In this document: one piece after another, positions 35,744-45,216 of the stretch
How the letters are laid out: every line of letters starts with the position of its first letter
Position numbering within the stretch: the stretch's first letter is position 1
DNA from: Stutzerimonas nosocomialis
GTDB taxonomy: Bacteria > Pseudomonadota > Gammaproteobacteria > Pseudomonadales > Pseudomonadaceae
DNA: 64,000 nt
Assembly: GCF_005876855.1 (NCBI RefSeq)
Contig: NZ_QLAE01000004.1
Coordinates: forward strand, 124,001-188,000
Direction of reading: 5' to 3'
Program-made: the position numbers and the translations under genes
The notes under the pieces: model-generated
The model's database searches: none
What the model saw: only the letters and a program-made list of their open reading frames with translations
What the model was told of the DNA's origin: nothing

Positions 35744-36925
35744 TCACCCGGACGCCGGCGAAGACTGGCGAAAACGCCAGGCCGCGTGCAGCACGGCCAG
35801 CCCGAAGGCGGTGGCGGCAAAGCCATAGAGCAGGCCCAGGTTGCCGTCCTGGTACAGCCAGGACCCCAGCACCGGCCCGGTCGCCATGCCGAGGAAGCGG
35901 AAGAAGTTGTAGCTGCCCACCGCCGTTGCGCGGTCGTCGTGGTACAGGTCCATCAGCAGGCTGGTCTGCACCGGCAGCGACAGACCGAGGAACAGCCCGA
36001 ACGCCGTGACCGCCACCACCAGCGCGGCCAGGGACACCTGCGCCACGGCCAGGAACAGCAGCAGGCTGAGGGCATTCACGGCGGCGGTGGTGACCAGCAT
36101 CGGCCGCAATCCCCAGTGCGCCAGCAACCGCCCGCCGGCGAAGCTGCCCACCACGACCGCCACCGAGAGCGGCAGGAACACCAATCCCTTCTCGCTCGCA
36201 CTCAGCCCGTAGCTGGCATCCAGCACCCGCGGCATGAACACCAGGTAGTTGTAGAAGGCGTAATACTGGACGAACCCCAGCAGCATGACCGCCAGCCCCT
36301 GGCGATTGCCCAGCACCTGCAGGTAGACGCGCGGGTGGAAGGGCTTGGCCTGGGCCCCGGGCTGCGCCGTCTCGCGCAGCCACAACGCGTTGGCCGTGAG
36401 CGCCAGGCAGCCGACCAGGGTCAGCAGCAGAAAGACGTAGTGGAAATCCAGGTGCTCGCCGACGAAGCCCCCGGCCACCGGCCCTGCCACCGGGCCGAGC
36501 GCGACCATCATCTGGAAGGTGCCCATGGCCCGGCCCCGCGCCGCGCCCTCGAAGAGGTCGCCGATCACGGTCACCGCCACCACGGCGCTCGCCGCGATGC
36601 CCACGGCCTGCAGCGCCCGGAATGCCAGCAGCGTCTCGATGCTCTGGGCCAGGAAGCAGCCGAACGAGGCCGCCACGTAGATCCCCAGCCCCGCCAGCAG
36701 GGTGCGCTTGCGCCCGGCGCGATCGACCAGCGGCCCGTAGACGATCTGCATGAACGCCAGCGTCAGGGTGAAGATCGAGATGCTGAGGTTGATCAGCAAC
36801 GGCGTGGTGTCCAGCGCCTCGCCCAGTTCGGGCAGGATCGGCGCGTAGACGGTCTGGGTGAAGGGCCCGAGAAAGGCGGCGAAGGCCACCATGTAGGTCA
36901 ACCACCGCGCGCTCAAACCCGTCAT
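35744..36925 (-). CDS. MFS drug/metabolite efflux transporter
   Basis: 393 residues from ATG 36925; the frame extends upstream over the next gene and is not used. Twelve membrane helices. DHA1/Bcr-type signatures: FTQTVYAPILPELGEAL in TM1, the loop GPLVDRAGRKRTLLAG (motif A) and LVFLPLSVAVVVGSFAGG later. Exports drugs or metabolites with proton antiport; substrate not predictable. Starts 22 bases after the oxaloacetate decarboxylase stop on the same strand, so probably co-transcribed. Confidence 0.85.
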   Translation of the reverse strand: MTGLSARWLTYMVAFAAFLGPFTQTVYAPILPELGEALDTTPLLINLSISIFTLTLAFMQIVYGPLVDRAGRKRTLLAGLGIYVAASFGCFLAQSIETLLAFRALQAVGIAASAVVAVTVIGDLFEGAARGRAMGTFQMMVALGPVAGPVAGGFVGEHLDFHYVFLLLTLVGCLALTANALWLRETAQPGAQAKPFHPRVYLQVLGNRQGLAVMLLGFVQYYAFYNYLVFMPRVLDASYGLSASEKGLVFLPLSVAVVVGSFAGGRLLAHWGLRPMLVTTAAVNALSLLLFLAVAQVSLAALVVAVTAFGLFLGLSLPVQTSLLMDLYHDDRATAVGSYNFFRFLGMATGPVLGSWLYQDGNLGLLYGFAATAFGLAVLHAAWRFRQSSPASG

Positions 36926-36947
36926 GCGTCGTGCCGCAGCGACGGGG

Positions 36948-37811
36948 TCATTCCTTGACCTGCATGTATTCCTCGGCCCACACCATGTACTCCTCGGCGG
37001 TCGAGTACTTGACCGACAGCTCCGAGGCACTGAGATCGGAGGCAACGATCTGGCGCTGCTCGCGCAGGCAGTCGTAGGTGGCCTTGATCGCCGCGAAGTA
37101 GGCCGCATGACCGTTGACCACGATGCGCACGCCCAGCGACGCCAGGCGCGCGTTGTCGCGCAGCCGCGGGTTGCCGTAGGTGACCAGCATCAGCGGCACG
37201 CTCAGGTGCTCGGCGATCTGTTCGAGGTGGTCGAAATCCTCGATGCCGACCAGGCAGATGCCGTCGGCGCCGGCCTCCTGGTACGCCTTGGTGCGGGCGA
37301 TCACCTCGGCGACGCCGATCACGCCGGCATGGGTCCGCGCGATGATGCTCATCGCCGGGTCGATGCGTGCCTCGAGTGCCGCACGGATCTTGCCCACCGC
37401 CTCGAACATGCCGATCAGGTCGGTGGAGCGGTGGCCGAACTTGGCCGGCAGCAGCGTATCCTCGATGGTCAGCGCGGCGATGCCGGCGCGCTCCAGTTCG
37501 ACCACGGTACGCATCACGTTCAGTGCGTTGCCATAGCCGTGGTCGGCGTCGGCGATCACTGGCAGGCGCGAGACGCGGCCGATGCGCACGGCCTGCTCGA
37601 CGAACTCGCTCAGGGTGATCAGTGCGAAGTCAGGCGCCGCGAGTACCTGCAGCGAGGCGACGGAGCCGCCGAGGATGCCCACTTCAAAACCGAGGTCGGC
37701 GGCGATGCGTGCCGACATCGGGTCGAATACCGAGGCGGTGTGGTAGCAGGCGTTGGATTCGAGCAACTTGCGAAAATTGGCCCGCAGGGTGTGATGTGAC
37801 GTTCTTTGCAT
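36948..37811 (-). CDS. Oxaloacetate decarboxylase (PEP mutase/isocitrate lyase superfamily)
   Basis: 287 residues from ATG 37811, the same length as the characterised P. aeruginosa enzyme PA4872. Superfamily features: [40 protein letters not shown] (Mg-binding Asp pair), [12 protein letters not shown] and [19 protein letters not shown]. The loop lacks the KKCGH catalytic motif of isocitrate lyases. Converts oxaloacetate to pyruvate and CO2. PA4872 also lies close to the urease genes in P. aeruginosa, which supports the call. Confidence 0.88.
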   Translation of the reverse strand: MQRTSHHTLRANFRKLLESNACYHTASVFDPMSARIAADLGFEVGILGGSVASLQVLAAPDFALITLSEFVEQAVRIGRVSRLPVIADADHGYGNALNVMRTVVELERAGIAALTIEDTLLPAKFGHRSTDLIGMFEAVGKIRAALEARIDPAMSIIARTHAGVIGVAEVIARTKAYQEAGADGICLVGIEDFDHLEQIAEHLSVPLMLVTYGNPRLRDNARLASLGVRIVVNGHAAYFAAIKATYDCLREQRQIVASDLSASELSVKYSTAEEYMVWAEEYMQVKE

Positions 37812-37922
37812 AGTGAGTCCAATAAAAAATAAAACACGCAGGCCCGGGTTCGAGCATCGCCCCGGTGGATGCAACTTTGAGGCCTTTCGCCGGCCGCTGG
37901 ACACATCCTTGCGGCCACTGCA

Positions 37923-38822
37923 TCACACCGGTCGTCGCTGCACGCAAACCATGCACAAGCCGCTGGCGATGATCACCGCCATACCGACCAGCGCACCGGC
38001 ATCGGGCCGATGGCCGAACGCCAGGAGCCCCACCACCCCGGCGAAGACGATCTGCCCGTAGGTGAACGGCGCCAGGGTCGCGGCACTGGCGAAGCGAAAG
38101 GCGTGGGTCAGCAACAGGTGCGCCGTCATCGCGATGGCGCCAAGCGCGGCCATCAGCAGCCCGTCGACCAGGCTCGGCACGGTCCATTGCCAGACCACCG
38201 GTACCGACATCAGCACCGCCCCGACCAGGCTCGTCAGGAAGTTGCTCGTCACCGGGTGATCGGTTCCCGCCAGCCGCCGGGTAATCAGTTGGTAAGCGGT
38301 AAAGCATAGCGCAGCGGCCAGTGGCAGCAGCGCGGCCGGGCTGAACAGCGCGCCGCCGGGACGCACGATGATCAGCACACCGACCAGGCCGACGCTCACC
38401 GCCAGCCACTGGCCGGCGCTGATCCGCTCGCCCAGCAGCGCCGAGGCAAGCGTAACCAGAACCGGCGTCACGAATATGACGGCGGTCGCCTCGCCCAACG
38501 GAATGTAGTGCAGCCCGGCGATGAACAGCAGGCTCACCCCGACCAGGCTCAGGCCCCGTAGCAGTTGCAGCAACGGCCGCTGGGTCCGGTAGATCGACCG
38601 CCCCATGCCCGGGGCGAACAGCGCCACCATCAACAGGCTCTGCGACAGGTAGCGCGCCCAGATCACCATGAACAACGGATAGAGGCTGCTCAGGTGCTTG
38701 GACAGTCCGTCGTGGCCGGCCAGCAGAAAACCGGCACTGAGGATCAGCAGGACGCCAAGCAGGGGCTGGTTGCGCGTGATCAAGGAGCGGGCACCCGGGG
38801 AAATCAATAGCAGGCTAATCAT
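37923..38822 (-). CDS. EamA-family (DMT) transporter
   Basis: 299 residues from ATG 38822; codons further upstream are not supported. Ten predicted membrane helices in two EamA repeats (LLLAGHDGLSKHLSSLYPLFMVIWARY, IPLGEATAVIFVTPVLVTLASALLGER; the second repeat with GAIAMTAHLLLTHAFRFASA and LAPFTYGQIVFAGVVGLL, each written here in parts). Exports or exchanges metabolites, often amino acids. Same strand as the decarboxylase, 111 bases upstream of it. Confidence 0.85.
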   Translation of the reverse strand: MISLLLISPGARSLITRNQPLLGVLLILSAGFLLAGHDGLSKHLSSLYPLFMVIWARYLSQSLLMVALFAPGMGRSIYRTQRPLLQLLRGLSLVGVSLLFIAGLHYIPLGEATAVIFVTPVLVTLASALLGERISAGQWLAVSVGLVGVLIIVRPGGALFSPAALLPLAAALCFTAYQLITRRLAGTDHPVTSNFLTSLVGAVLMSVPVVWQWTVPSLVDGLLMAALGAIAMTAHLLLTHAFRFASAATLAPFTYGQIVFAGVVGLLAFGHRPDAGALVGMAVIIASGLCMVCVQRRPV

Positions 38823-39020
38823 TATGCGCCTAAGCGCCGCATGATTCGAGGAGGCATTTGCGGCGTAGCGAAACCGCCGGCCGTTCACCGTCCGGTCATC
38901 CTCGATGCCCATAGTGGTCGGCACGCGCCTCGTCGGAACAGGCGAACCGGGCGAGCCGAACGGCTCCGCCTGGCGTATGATCCGCGGCCCTTGCCCACCG
39001 CTACGCTTGCAGAGTTACCG

Positions 39021-39521
39021 ATGTTTTCCCTCAGAACCATGCGCGCCGACGACATTCCGGCCGTGCTCTCGATCCAGGCCCAATCCTACAGCGAGGTGAT
39101 CCTCGAGGACGAAGCGGTGATCCGCGCCCGCCTGGCGGCCTGCCCCGGCACCGCCTGGGTCGCCGAAGATGCGCTCGGCGTGTGCGCCTACCTGTTCGCC
39201 TATCCGTCACGCCTGGGCAAGGTCACCCCGCTCGACGGCCACTTCCAGCCCCACACCGAAGCGGACTGCCTGTACCTGCACGACCTGGCGGTCGCCAGCC
39301 GCGCCAACGGGCGCGGTATCGGCCCGGCGCTGGCCAGCCATGCACTGCAACAGGGCCAGGCCCAGCGGCTGCGCTATTCGGCGCTGGTTTCGGTACAGGA
39401 CTCCGAACGCTTCTGGTCGCGCCTGGGTTACGACGTGCACGACGCGCTCGATCACGCCCAGGCCGATCATCTGGACAGCTACGGCACTCCGGCCGTGTAC
39501 ATGGTGCGTTCGCTCCAATAA
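39021..39521 (+). CDS. GNAT N-acetyltransferase
   Basis: 166 residues. GNAT fold: SLRTMRADDIPAVLSIQAQ, TAWVAEDALGVCAYLFAYPS, LHDLAVASRANGRGIGPAL (acetyl-CoA loop), SERFWSRLGYDVHDAL. Substrate unknown. It is immediately upstream of the sigma-54 promoter of ureE and divergent from the EamA gene. It has no obvious tie to urea beyond position. Confidence 0.85.
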   Translation: MFSLRTMRADDIPAVLSIQAQSYSEVILEDEAVIRARLAACPGTAWVAEDALGVCAYLFAYPSRLGKVTPLDGHFQPHTEADCLYLHDLAVASRANGRGIGPALASHALQQGQAQRLRYSALVSVQDSERFWSRLGYDVHDALDHAQADHLDSYGTPAVYMVRSLQ

Positions 39522-39539
39522 AAAGCAGCCGCCCCGCGC

Positions 39540-39567
39540 TGGTGCACCAATTGAAGGCATGCACCAT
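39540..39567 (+). promoter_or_regulatory. NtrC-type half-sites upstream of ureE
   Basis: TGGTGCACCA (39540-39549) followed by TGCACCAT (39560-39567): three TGCACC/GGTGCA half-sites, 77-104 bases before the -24 element. Spacing within pairs is not canonical, so the call is tentative. Confidence 0.45.
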
Positions 39568-39641
39568 AACGGAGCCAGGCGAGCCCCAATATCAGGCAGC
39601 GCCCCGCCTGCCCGCCGCGGTGTCCGGGCTTGCGGGCAACT

Positions 39642-39658
39642 TTGGCAAGCCCCTTGCT
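39642..39658 (+). promoter_or_regulatory. Sigma-54 promoter of ureEFGJ
   Basis: TTGGCAAG-CCCC-TTGCT: GG (39644-39645) and GC (39656-39657) ten bases apart, with a perfect TTGCT -12 box. It lies about 40 bases before the ureE ATG. Confidence 0.85.
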
Positions 39659-39696
39659 CTAGGTTCGGCTATCCCGCTTTTTCCGGAAACCGAACC

Positions 39697-40197
39697 ATGC
39701 TGGTTATTCGCCAACGCACCGAGCCGGCGCCCGAGTGGCAGGCCGAACTCGAACTGACCTACGACGCGCGCAGCAAGAGCCGCCTGCATTGCGTCAGCAC
39801 CGAGGGCGAGGAGACCGGTCTGTTTCTCGAGCGTGGCCAGTCGCCGCTGCGCGACGGCGAATGCCTGCGTGCCGAGGACGGCCGTATCGTCCGGGTTCGC
39901 GCCCGACCCGAAAATCTCCTGCACGTGACCTGCAGCAGCGCGTTCGAACTCACCCGTGCCGCCTATCACCTGGGCAACCGCCACGTCGCGCTGCAGGTCG
40001 GCGACGGCTGGCTGCGCCTGCTCGACGACTACGTGCTCAAGGACATGCTGCTGCAGCTCGGCGCCCGGGTCGAAGCGATCGAAGCGCCCTTCCAGCCCGA
40101 ACACGGCGCCTACGGCGGCGGCCACCACCATTCCCACGCCGGCGACGCCGAATTCAGCTACGCCCCGCGCCTGCACCAGTTCGGCGTCCGCAAGTGA
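39697..40197 (+). CDS. ureE: Urease nickel chaperone UreE
   Basis: 166 residues. N-terminal beta domain (RLHCVSTEGEETGLFLERG), central dimer/metal domain with LTRAAYHLGNRHVALQ (conserved metal His in GNRHV) and a C-terminal His cluster GGGHHHSHAGD that binds extra nickel. Delivers Ni2+ to UreG. First gene after the sigma-54 promoter; its stop overlaps ureF. Confidence 0.95.
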   Translation: MLVIRQRTEPAPEWQAELELTYDARSKSRLHCVSTEGEETGLFLERGQSPLRDGECLRAEDGRIVRVRARPENLLHVTCSSAFELTRAAYHLGNRHVALQVGDGWLRLLDDYVLKDMLLQLGARVEAIEAPFQPEHGAYGGGHHHSHAGDAEFSYAPRLHQFGVRK

Positions 40198-40898
40198 CCG
40201 CAACCCCCGCGCACGCGCAGCCCCTGGCGATGCCGTGGCAATTGTTGCGCCTGGCCAGCCCGCAGCTGCCGATCGGCGGATACAGCTACTCGCAAGGCCT
40301 GGAGATGGCGGTCGAACTGGGCCTGGTGAAGGATGCCGCCAGCGCCCGCGCCTGGATCGAGGACCAGTTGCTGCTCAACCTCTGCCGCTTCGAGGCACCG
40401 CTGCTGCTGGCCCACTGCGAGGCCGCGCGCGATGAGGACTGGCCACGCCTCGCCGAACTCGCCGAACGGCACACGGCCAGCCGCGAGACCCGCGAGCTGC
40501 GCCTGGAAAGCCGGCAGATGGGCTACTCGCTGCGCCAGCTGCTCAGCGACCTGCCGGAACTCGACGACGCCGCCCGCCGGTTCTACGAAGGATTCGACGA
40601 GCCCGGCCAGGCCCTGGGCTGGGCATTGGCCGCGCGCGCCTGGCACATCGCCCCGCAGGACGCCCTGGCCGCCTGGCTCTGGGGCTGGGTGGAAAACCAG
40701 TTGGCGGTACTGATGAAGACCCTGCCCCTGGGCCAGCAGGCGGCGCAGCGCCTGACCTCCGAGCTGCTGTCGACCCTGGGCGAAGCACACCGCGCCGCGC
40801 AGCGCCAACCGGCGGAACACTGGGGCAGCGCCCCCTTCGGCCTGGCGCTGACCAGCATGGCGCACGAACAGCAGTACAGTCGGCTGTTTCGCTCATAG
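40194..40898 (+). CDS. ureF: Urease accessory protein UreF
   Basis: 234 residues from GTG 40194 (GTGA overlap with ureE). ATG 40230 is an alternative giving 222 residues, nearer P. aeruginosa UreF; neither has a clear ribosome site. All-helical: LLRLASPQLPIGGYSYSQGL is the typical UreF start, then LAERHTASRETRELRLESRQ, and the conserved end PFGLALTSMAHEQQYSRLF. Bridges UreD and UreG in the activation complex. Confidence 0.93.
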   Translation: MTATPAHAQPLAMPWQLLRLASPQLPIGGYSYSQGLEMAVELGLVKDAASARAWIEDQLLLNLCRFEAPLLLAHCEAARDEDWPRLAELAERHTASRETRELRLESRQMGYSLRQLLSDLPELDDAARRFYEGFDEPGQALGWALAARAWHIAPQDALAAWLWGWVENQLAVLMKTLPLGQQAAQRLTSELLSTLGEAHRAAQRQPAEHWGSAPFGLALTSMAHEQQYSRLFRS

Positions 40899-40940
40899 CC
40901 GGCCACACACAACGGATCGAACGATGGGAGTGAACAGCAG

Positions 40941-41555
<615 letters not shown>

Positions 41556-41587
41556 CCGCCCACATCCGCCATATCAAGGAGTTACAG

Positions 41588-42160
41588 ATGAACCTGCGCA
41601 AACCGCTGCTCACCGCTGCCCTGCTGCTCAGCCCGGCACTGGCCTTCGCCCACCCGGGCCACGATCACTCCGGCGTGATGTCCGGCCTCGCCCACCCGGT
41701 CTTCGGCCTCGACCACCTGCTGGCGATGGTGGCCGTCGGCCTCTGGGCCGCCCAGCAGACCGGCAAGGCGCGCTGGGCACTGCCGCTGACCTTCGTCGCC
41801 ACCATGCTGGCTGGCGGGCTGCTCGGTTTTGCCGGATTCGAAATGCCGCTGATGGAAACCGGCATCGCCGGTTCCGTGCTGGCGCTCGGGCTGCTGGTGG
41901 CCCTGGCGGTGCGCCCGCCGCTGGCCGTCGCGGCCGGCCTGACCGCCCTGTTCGCCTTAAGCCATGGCGTGGCCCACGGCCTCGAACTGCCTGACCTGTC
42001 GAGCCCCTGGGGTTACGCCGCCGGCTTCGTGATCGCCACCGCCGCCCTGCATGGCCTGGGCTATGCCGTGGCCCGCAACCTGCCGCAGGCCGCCGCCCCC
42101 CTGGTGCGCATCGCAGGCGCCGCGTCCGCCATTGCCGGGGCCTGGTTGTTGGCGGCTTAG
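41588..42160 (+). CDS. ureJ: HupE/UreJ-family nickel permease
   Basis: 190 residues. Signal peptide ending AFA, then the signature HPGHDHSG and HPVFGLDHLLAMVAVGLWA, six or so membrane helices, and LSHGVAHGLELP, whose His residues are typical of HupE/UreJ. Transports nickel (or cobalt) for urease. Last gene of the ureEFGJ unit, followed by a strong terminator. Confidence 0.93.
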   Translation: MNLRKPLLTAALLLSPALAFAHPGHDHSGVMSGLAHPVFGLDHLLAMVAVGLWAAQQTGKARWALPLTFVATMLAGGLLGFAGFEMPLMETGIAGSVLALGLLVALAVRPPLAVAAGLTALFALSHGVAHGLELPDLSSPWGYAAGFVIATAALHGLGYAVARNLPQAAAPLVRIAGAASAIAGAWLLAA

Positions 42161-42194
42161 AGCAAGCGGCAAGCCGTAAGCAGAAGCAAAAACA

Positions 42195-42226
42195 AGAAGC
42201 CCGAGCTGAGCTCGGGCTTCTCTCTT
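42195..42226 (+). terminator. Terminator after ureJ
   Basis: AGAAGCCCGAGC-TGA-GCTCGGGCTTCT, a perfect 12-bp stem followed by CTCTT. It also serves as the stop for the convergent amn gene. Confidence 0.85.
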
Positions 42227-42249
42227 GTAGCGTGCAGCGTGCAACTGCC

Positions 42250-43725
42250 CTAACGGAACGGCGGCTCGTCGAAGCTGCGCAGCTTGCGCGAGTGCAGCGA
42301 GTTGAGCTGGTTGCGCAGCAGGTCCAGCGCCGTGATGCCGATCTTCAGGTGCTGGCTGACGGCACGTTCGTAGAAGGCGTTGGCCGACCCCGGCAACTTG
42401 ATCTCGCTGTGCAGCGGCTTGTCCGACACGCACAGCAACGTGCCGTAGGGCACCCGCAGGCGATAGCCCTGGGCGGCGATGGTGCCGCTTTCCATGTCCA
42501 CCGCCACCGCCCGCGACAGGTTGATCAGCGGCCGCTCCTGCGCCCAGCGCAGTTCCCAGTTGCGATCGTCGTAGGTCAGCACGGTGCCGGTGCGCAGCCG
42601 GCGCTTGAGCGACTCGCCTTTCTCTCCCGTGACCTGGGCCGCCGCCTCCTGCAGCGCCTGCTGCACTTCGGCCAGCGCCGGCAACGGAATGTGCGGCGGC
42701 AACACCCGGTCGAGGATGCCATCGCGGCGCATGTAGGCGTGGGCCAGCACGTAGTCGCCGATGGTCTGCGACTGACGCAGCCCGCCGCAGTGGCCGATCA
42801 TCAGCCAGCAGTGCGGACGCAGCACCGCCAGGTGGTCGGTGATGTTCTTGGCGTTGGACGGGCCGACGCCGATGTTCACCAGCGTGACGCCGTGGCCATC
42901 GTCGGCGATCAGGTGATAGGCCGGCATCTGGTAGCGGTGCCAGACCACGCCATTGACGATGCTCTGCGCCGTGGCCGCGTCGGTACCGCGCTCCACGCTG
43001 ACGTTGCCCGGCAGGACCATACGCACGAAGCGCGGATCGTCGCGCAGCTGCTGCAGGCCATGCTGGATGAACTGGTCGACGTAGCGATGGTAGTTGGTCA
43101 GCAGAATCCAGGGCTGCACGTGGCGCCAGTCGCTGCCGGTGTAATGCACCAGGCGACGCAGCGAGAAATCGACCCGCGCGGCGTCGAACAGCGCCAGCGG
43201 CAGCGGGTCGGCCAGTTCCCAGTCGTACAGGCCGTCGGCAATCGCATCGGTCGCGGCCGACAGGTCGGTACTGGGAAAGACCCGAGCCAGCTCCGCGGCC
43301 GTCACGCCCGAACCGGCCAGCTCGTCGCCCTGCTCCACCACGTAGGGGTACGGGATGTTCTGCTGACTCGGCCCCACCTCCACCTGCACGGTGAAGTCGT
43401 GCATCAGCGGGCGCAGCTGGTCGAGCAGGTAACCACGAAAGGCCGCCGGCTGGGTGACCGTCACGCAGTACACCCCAGGGGCCTGCACCTTGGCATAGGC
43501 GCGGGTGGTCGCCGGAACCTCGCCATGGCAGCGATAGGTCAGGCGCAGCTGCGGGTAGCGAAACAGCTCGCGCTCGCCGGCGTCGGGCTCGACACGCGAG
43601 CTCAGGTAGCGCTTGAGCGCCTGGTTCAGCGCCGTGGTAGCCCGCAGGTGCAGCTCGGCAAGACGATCGACGGCCTCTTCGGCGCTGTTTGCAGTAACGA
43701 AAGCTTCGCCGTCATGCGAACTCAT
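42250..43725 (-). CDS. amn: AMP nucleosidase
   Basis: 491 residues from ATG 43725; the open frame further upstream overlaps the next gene and is not used. An N-terminal AMP-nucleosidase domain is followed by a phosphorylase-like domain (VTLVNIGVGPSNAKNITDHL, WLMIGHCGGLRQSQTIGDYV, AVDMESGTIAAQGYRLRVPY with the catalytic-region Glu). Splits AMP into adenine and ribose 5-phosphate to control the adenylate pool. Family length is about 480-500. Convergent with ureJ. Confidence 0.93.
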   Translation of the reverse strand: MSSHDGEAFVTANSAEEAVDRLAELHLRATTALNQALKRYLSSRVEPDAGERELFRYPQLRLTYRCHGEVPATTRAYAKVQAPGVYCVTVTQPAAFRGYLLDQLRPLMHDFTVQVEVGPSQQNIPYPYVVEQGDELAGSGVTAAELARVFPSTDLSAATDAIADGLYDWELADPLPLALFDAARVDFSLRRLVHYTGSDWRHVQPWILLTNYHRYVDQFIQHGLQQLRDDPRFVRMVLPGNVSVERGTDAATAQSIVNGVVWHRYQMPAYHLIADDGHGVTLVNIGVGPSNAKNITDHLAVLRPHCWLMIGHCGGLRQSQTIGDYVLAHAYMRRDGILDRVLPPHIPLPALAEVQQALQEAAAQVTGEKGESLKRRLRTGTVLTYDDRNWELRWAQERPLINLSRAVAVDMESGTIAAQGYRLRVPYGTLLCVSDKPLHSEIKLPGSANAFYERAVSQHLKIGITALDLLRNQLNSLHSRKLRSFDEPPFR

Positions 43726-43796
43726 AGGGCTTTTTCCTTCTGGGTAGTTGCAACCATCTTGCCTGCTCCCTGATGACAACGGTAGCGCCGCAATGC

Positions 43797-45137
43797 TCAG
43801 CGCCGTCGGGCGGCGATCCGCTCGAGCGCCGCCTTGAGCTGCGCCGAGCCGGCCGCCGCGGTGAGACTCAGGCGCACCGCGTTCGGCGCGCCGTGACCGA
43901 CCGCGAATACCTCGGCCGGTGCCACCTCGACCCCCGCTCCACGACAAATGTCCGCGAGGTTGGGCCCCTGCGCGTTGGCGATCAGCCAGCGATGGGGCGC
44001 AGGCCTCGCATGGGCAGGCGGCTCGCCGAGCAACCGGGACGCCAGACGCCAGCGCAGCCGCATCTGCTCACGCTGCCAGTCCAGGCGGCGCAGGGCTATG
44101 CCCTCTTCAAGCCATTGGCTGGCGATGCGCAGCGAGAGCGAGGCCACCGCCCAGTGGGTCGCCTGCCCCTCGCGGTCGATGCTCGCCAGCAACTCGGCCG
44201 GTCCGGCGATGAAGCCAAGACGCAGACCGGGTGCCACCGTCTTCGACAGACTGCTGACCAGCACGCAGCGCTCGGGCACCGCCTGCGCCAGTGGCGGCCG
44301 ATCGTCCAGCGCGCCATAGACGTCATCCTCGATCAACCACAGCCCCCGACGACGCGCGACTTCGGCGATCTCGGCCCGGCGCTGCGCCCCCATGCTTACG
44401 CCGGTTGGGTTCTGCAGGCAGGGCGTGAGCAGTACCACCCGCGCCAGCGACGCGCGGGCCAGGCGGTCCAGCTCATCGGGCAGGATGCCTTCGCCATCCA
44501 TCGGCACCGGGTGCAGGGGCAGCCGCAGCTGACGGGCCGCCGCCTTGATGCCGGGGGACGTCAGCGCCTCGACCAGGATCGGCTCGCCGGGTTCGCAAAG
44601 CGCCAGCAAGGTCGCGAACAAGCCCTGCTGGGCACCAGCACACAGCTGGATCTGGCCCGCCGGCACCTCGATCCCCCGCCGCCGCTGCAACCAGTCGCCT
44701 ATCGCCAGACGCCCGCGATCCAGATCGCGGGCCGACGGGTAGGTCTGCAGCGCCGGCAGGTCACCGGCCTCGGCGAGCCCGGCCAAGGTGTTCTCGAGGT
44801 CGTGATCGTTCGGATCGATGACCGGCAGGTTGGTGGAGAGGTCCAGCCGCGCCGGGTCTTCTTCGGGTTGCCTGAGCAGAAACAGACTGGCCTCGCGGCT
44901 GCCAGCCAGGACGTAGGTGCCGCGCCCCACCTCGCCCGACACCAGATGCCGCCGCGCGGCTTCGCGGTAGGCCAGCATCGCCGTGCTCGGGTTCAGGCCC
45001 AGCGCCCATGCCAGTCGGCGCTGCGGCGGCAGCCGGTCGCCGGGCTTGAGCACGCCGCTGCCGATGGCCTGAGCAATCGCATCGGCCAGCGCCAGGTAGC
45101 GGGGCTGGTTATTGTCGTCGAGTTGCGGGAGCCACAT
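43797..45137 (-). CDS. MocR-type GntR/aminotransferase regulator
   Basis: 446 residues from ATG 45137. Winged-helix GntR domain at residues 1-75 (ALADAIAQAIGSGVLKPGDR, LGLNPSTAMLAYREAARR), then a class I aminotransferase fold (QIQLCAGAQQGLFATLLAL, TPCLQNPTGVSM, EDDVYGAL, SSLSKTVAPGLRLGF with the PLP Lys). Such proteins sense an amine or PLP adduct and usually control the divergent gene. Here that gene is the dehydratase at 45217, 79 bases away, so it probably regulates threonine or serine breakdown. Confidence 0.9.
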   Translation of the reverse strand: MWLPQLDDNNQPRYLALADAIAQAIGSGVLKPGDRLPPQRRLAWALGLNPSTAMLAYREAARRHLVSGEVGRGTYVLAGSREASLFLLRQPEEDPARLDLSTNLPVIDPNDHDLENTLAGLAEAGDLPALQTYPSARDLDRGRLAIGDWLQRRRGIEVPAGQIQLCAGAQQGLFATLLALCEPGEPILVEALTSPGIKAAARQLRLPLHPVPMDGEGILPDELDRLARASLARVVLLTPCLQNPTGVSMGAQRRAEIAEVARRRGLWLIEDDVYGALDDRPPLAQAVPERCVLVSSLSKTVAPGLRLGFIAGPAELLASIDREGQATHWAVASLSLRIASQWLEEGIALRRLDWQREQMRLRWRLASRLLGEPPAHARPAPHRWLIANAQGPNLADICRGAGVEVAPAEVFAVGHGAPNAVRLSLTAAAGSAQLKAALERIAARRR

Positions 45138-45216
45138 TGCCTGCCATGCAATATAAGGATTTACCCACACAATGCGCGCACCTAGGATCGTCGTCAAACC
45201 CGACGAGGAACCTGCC

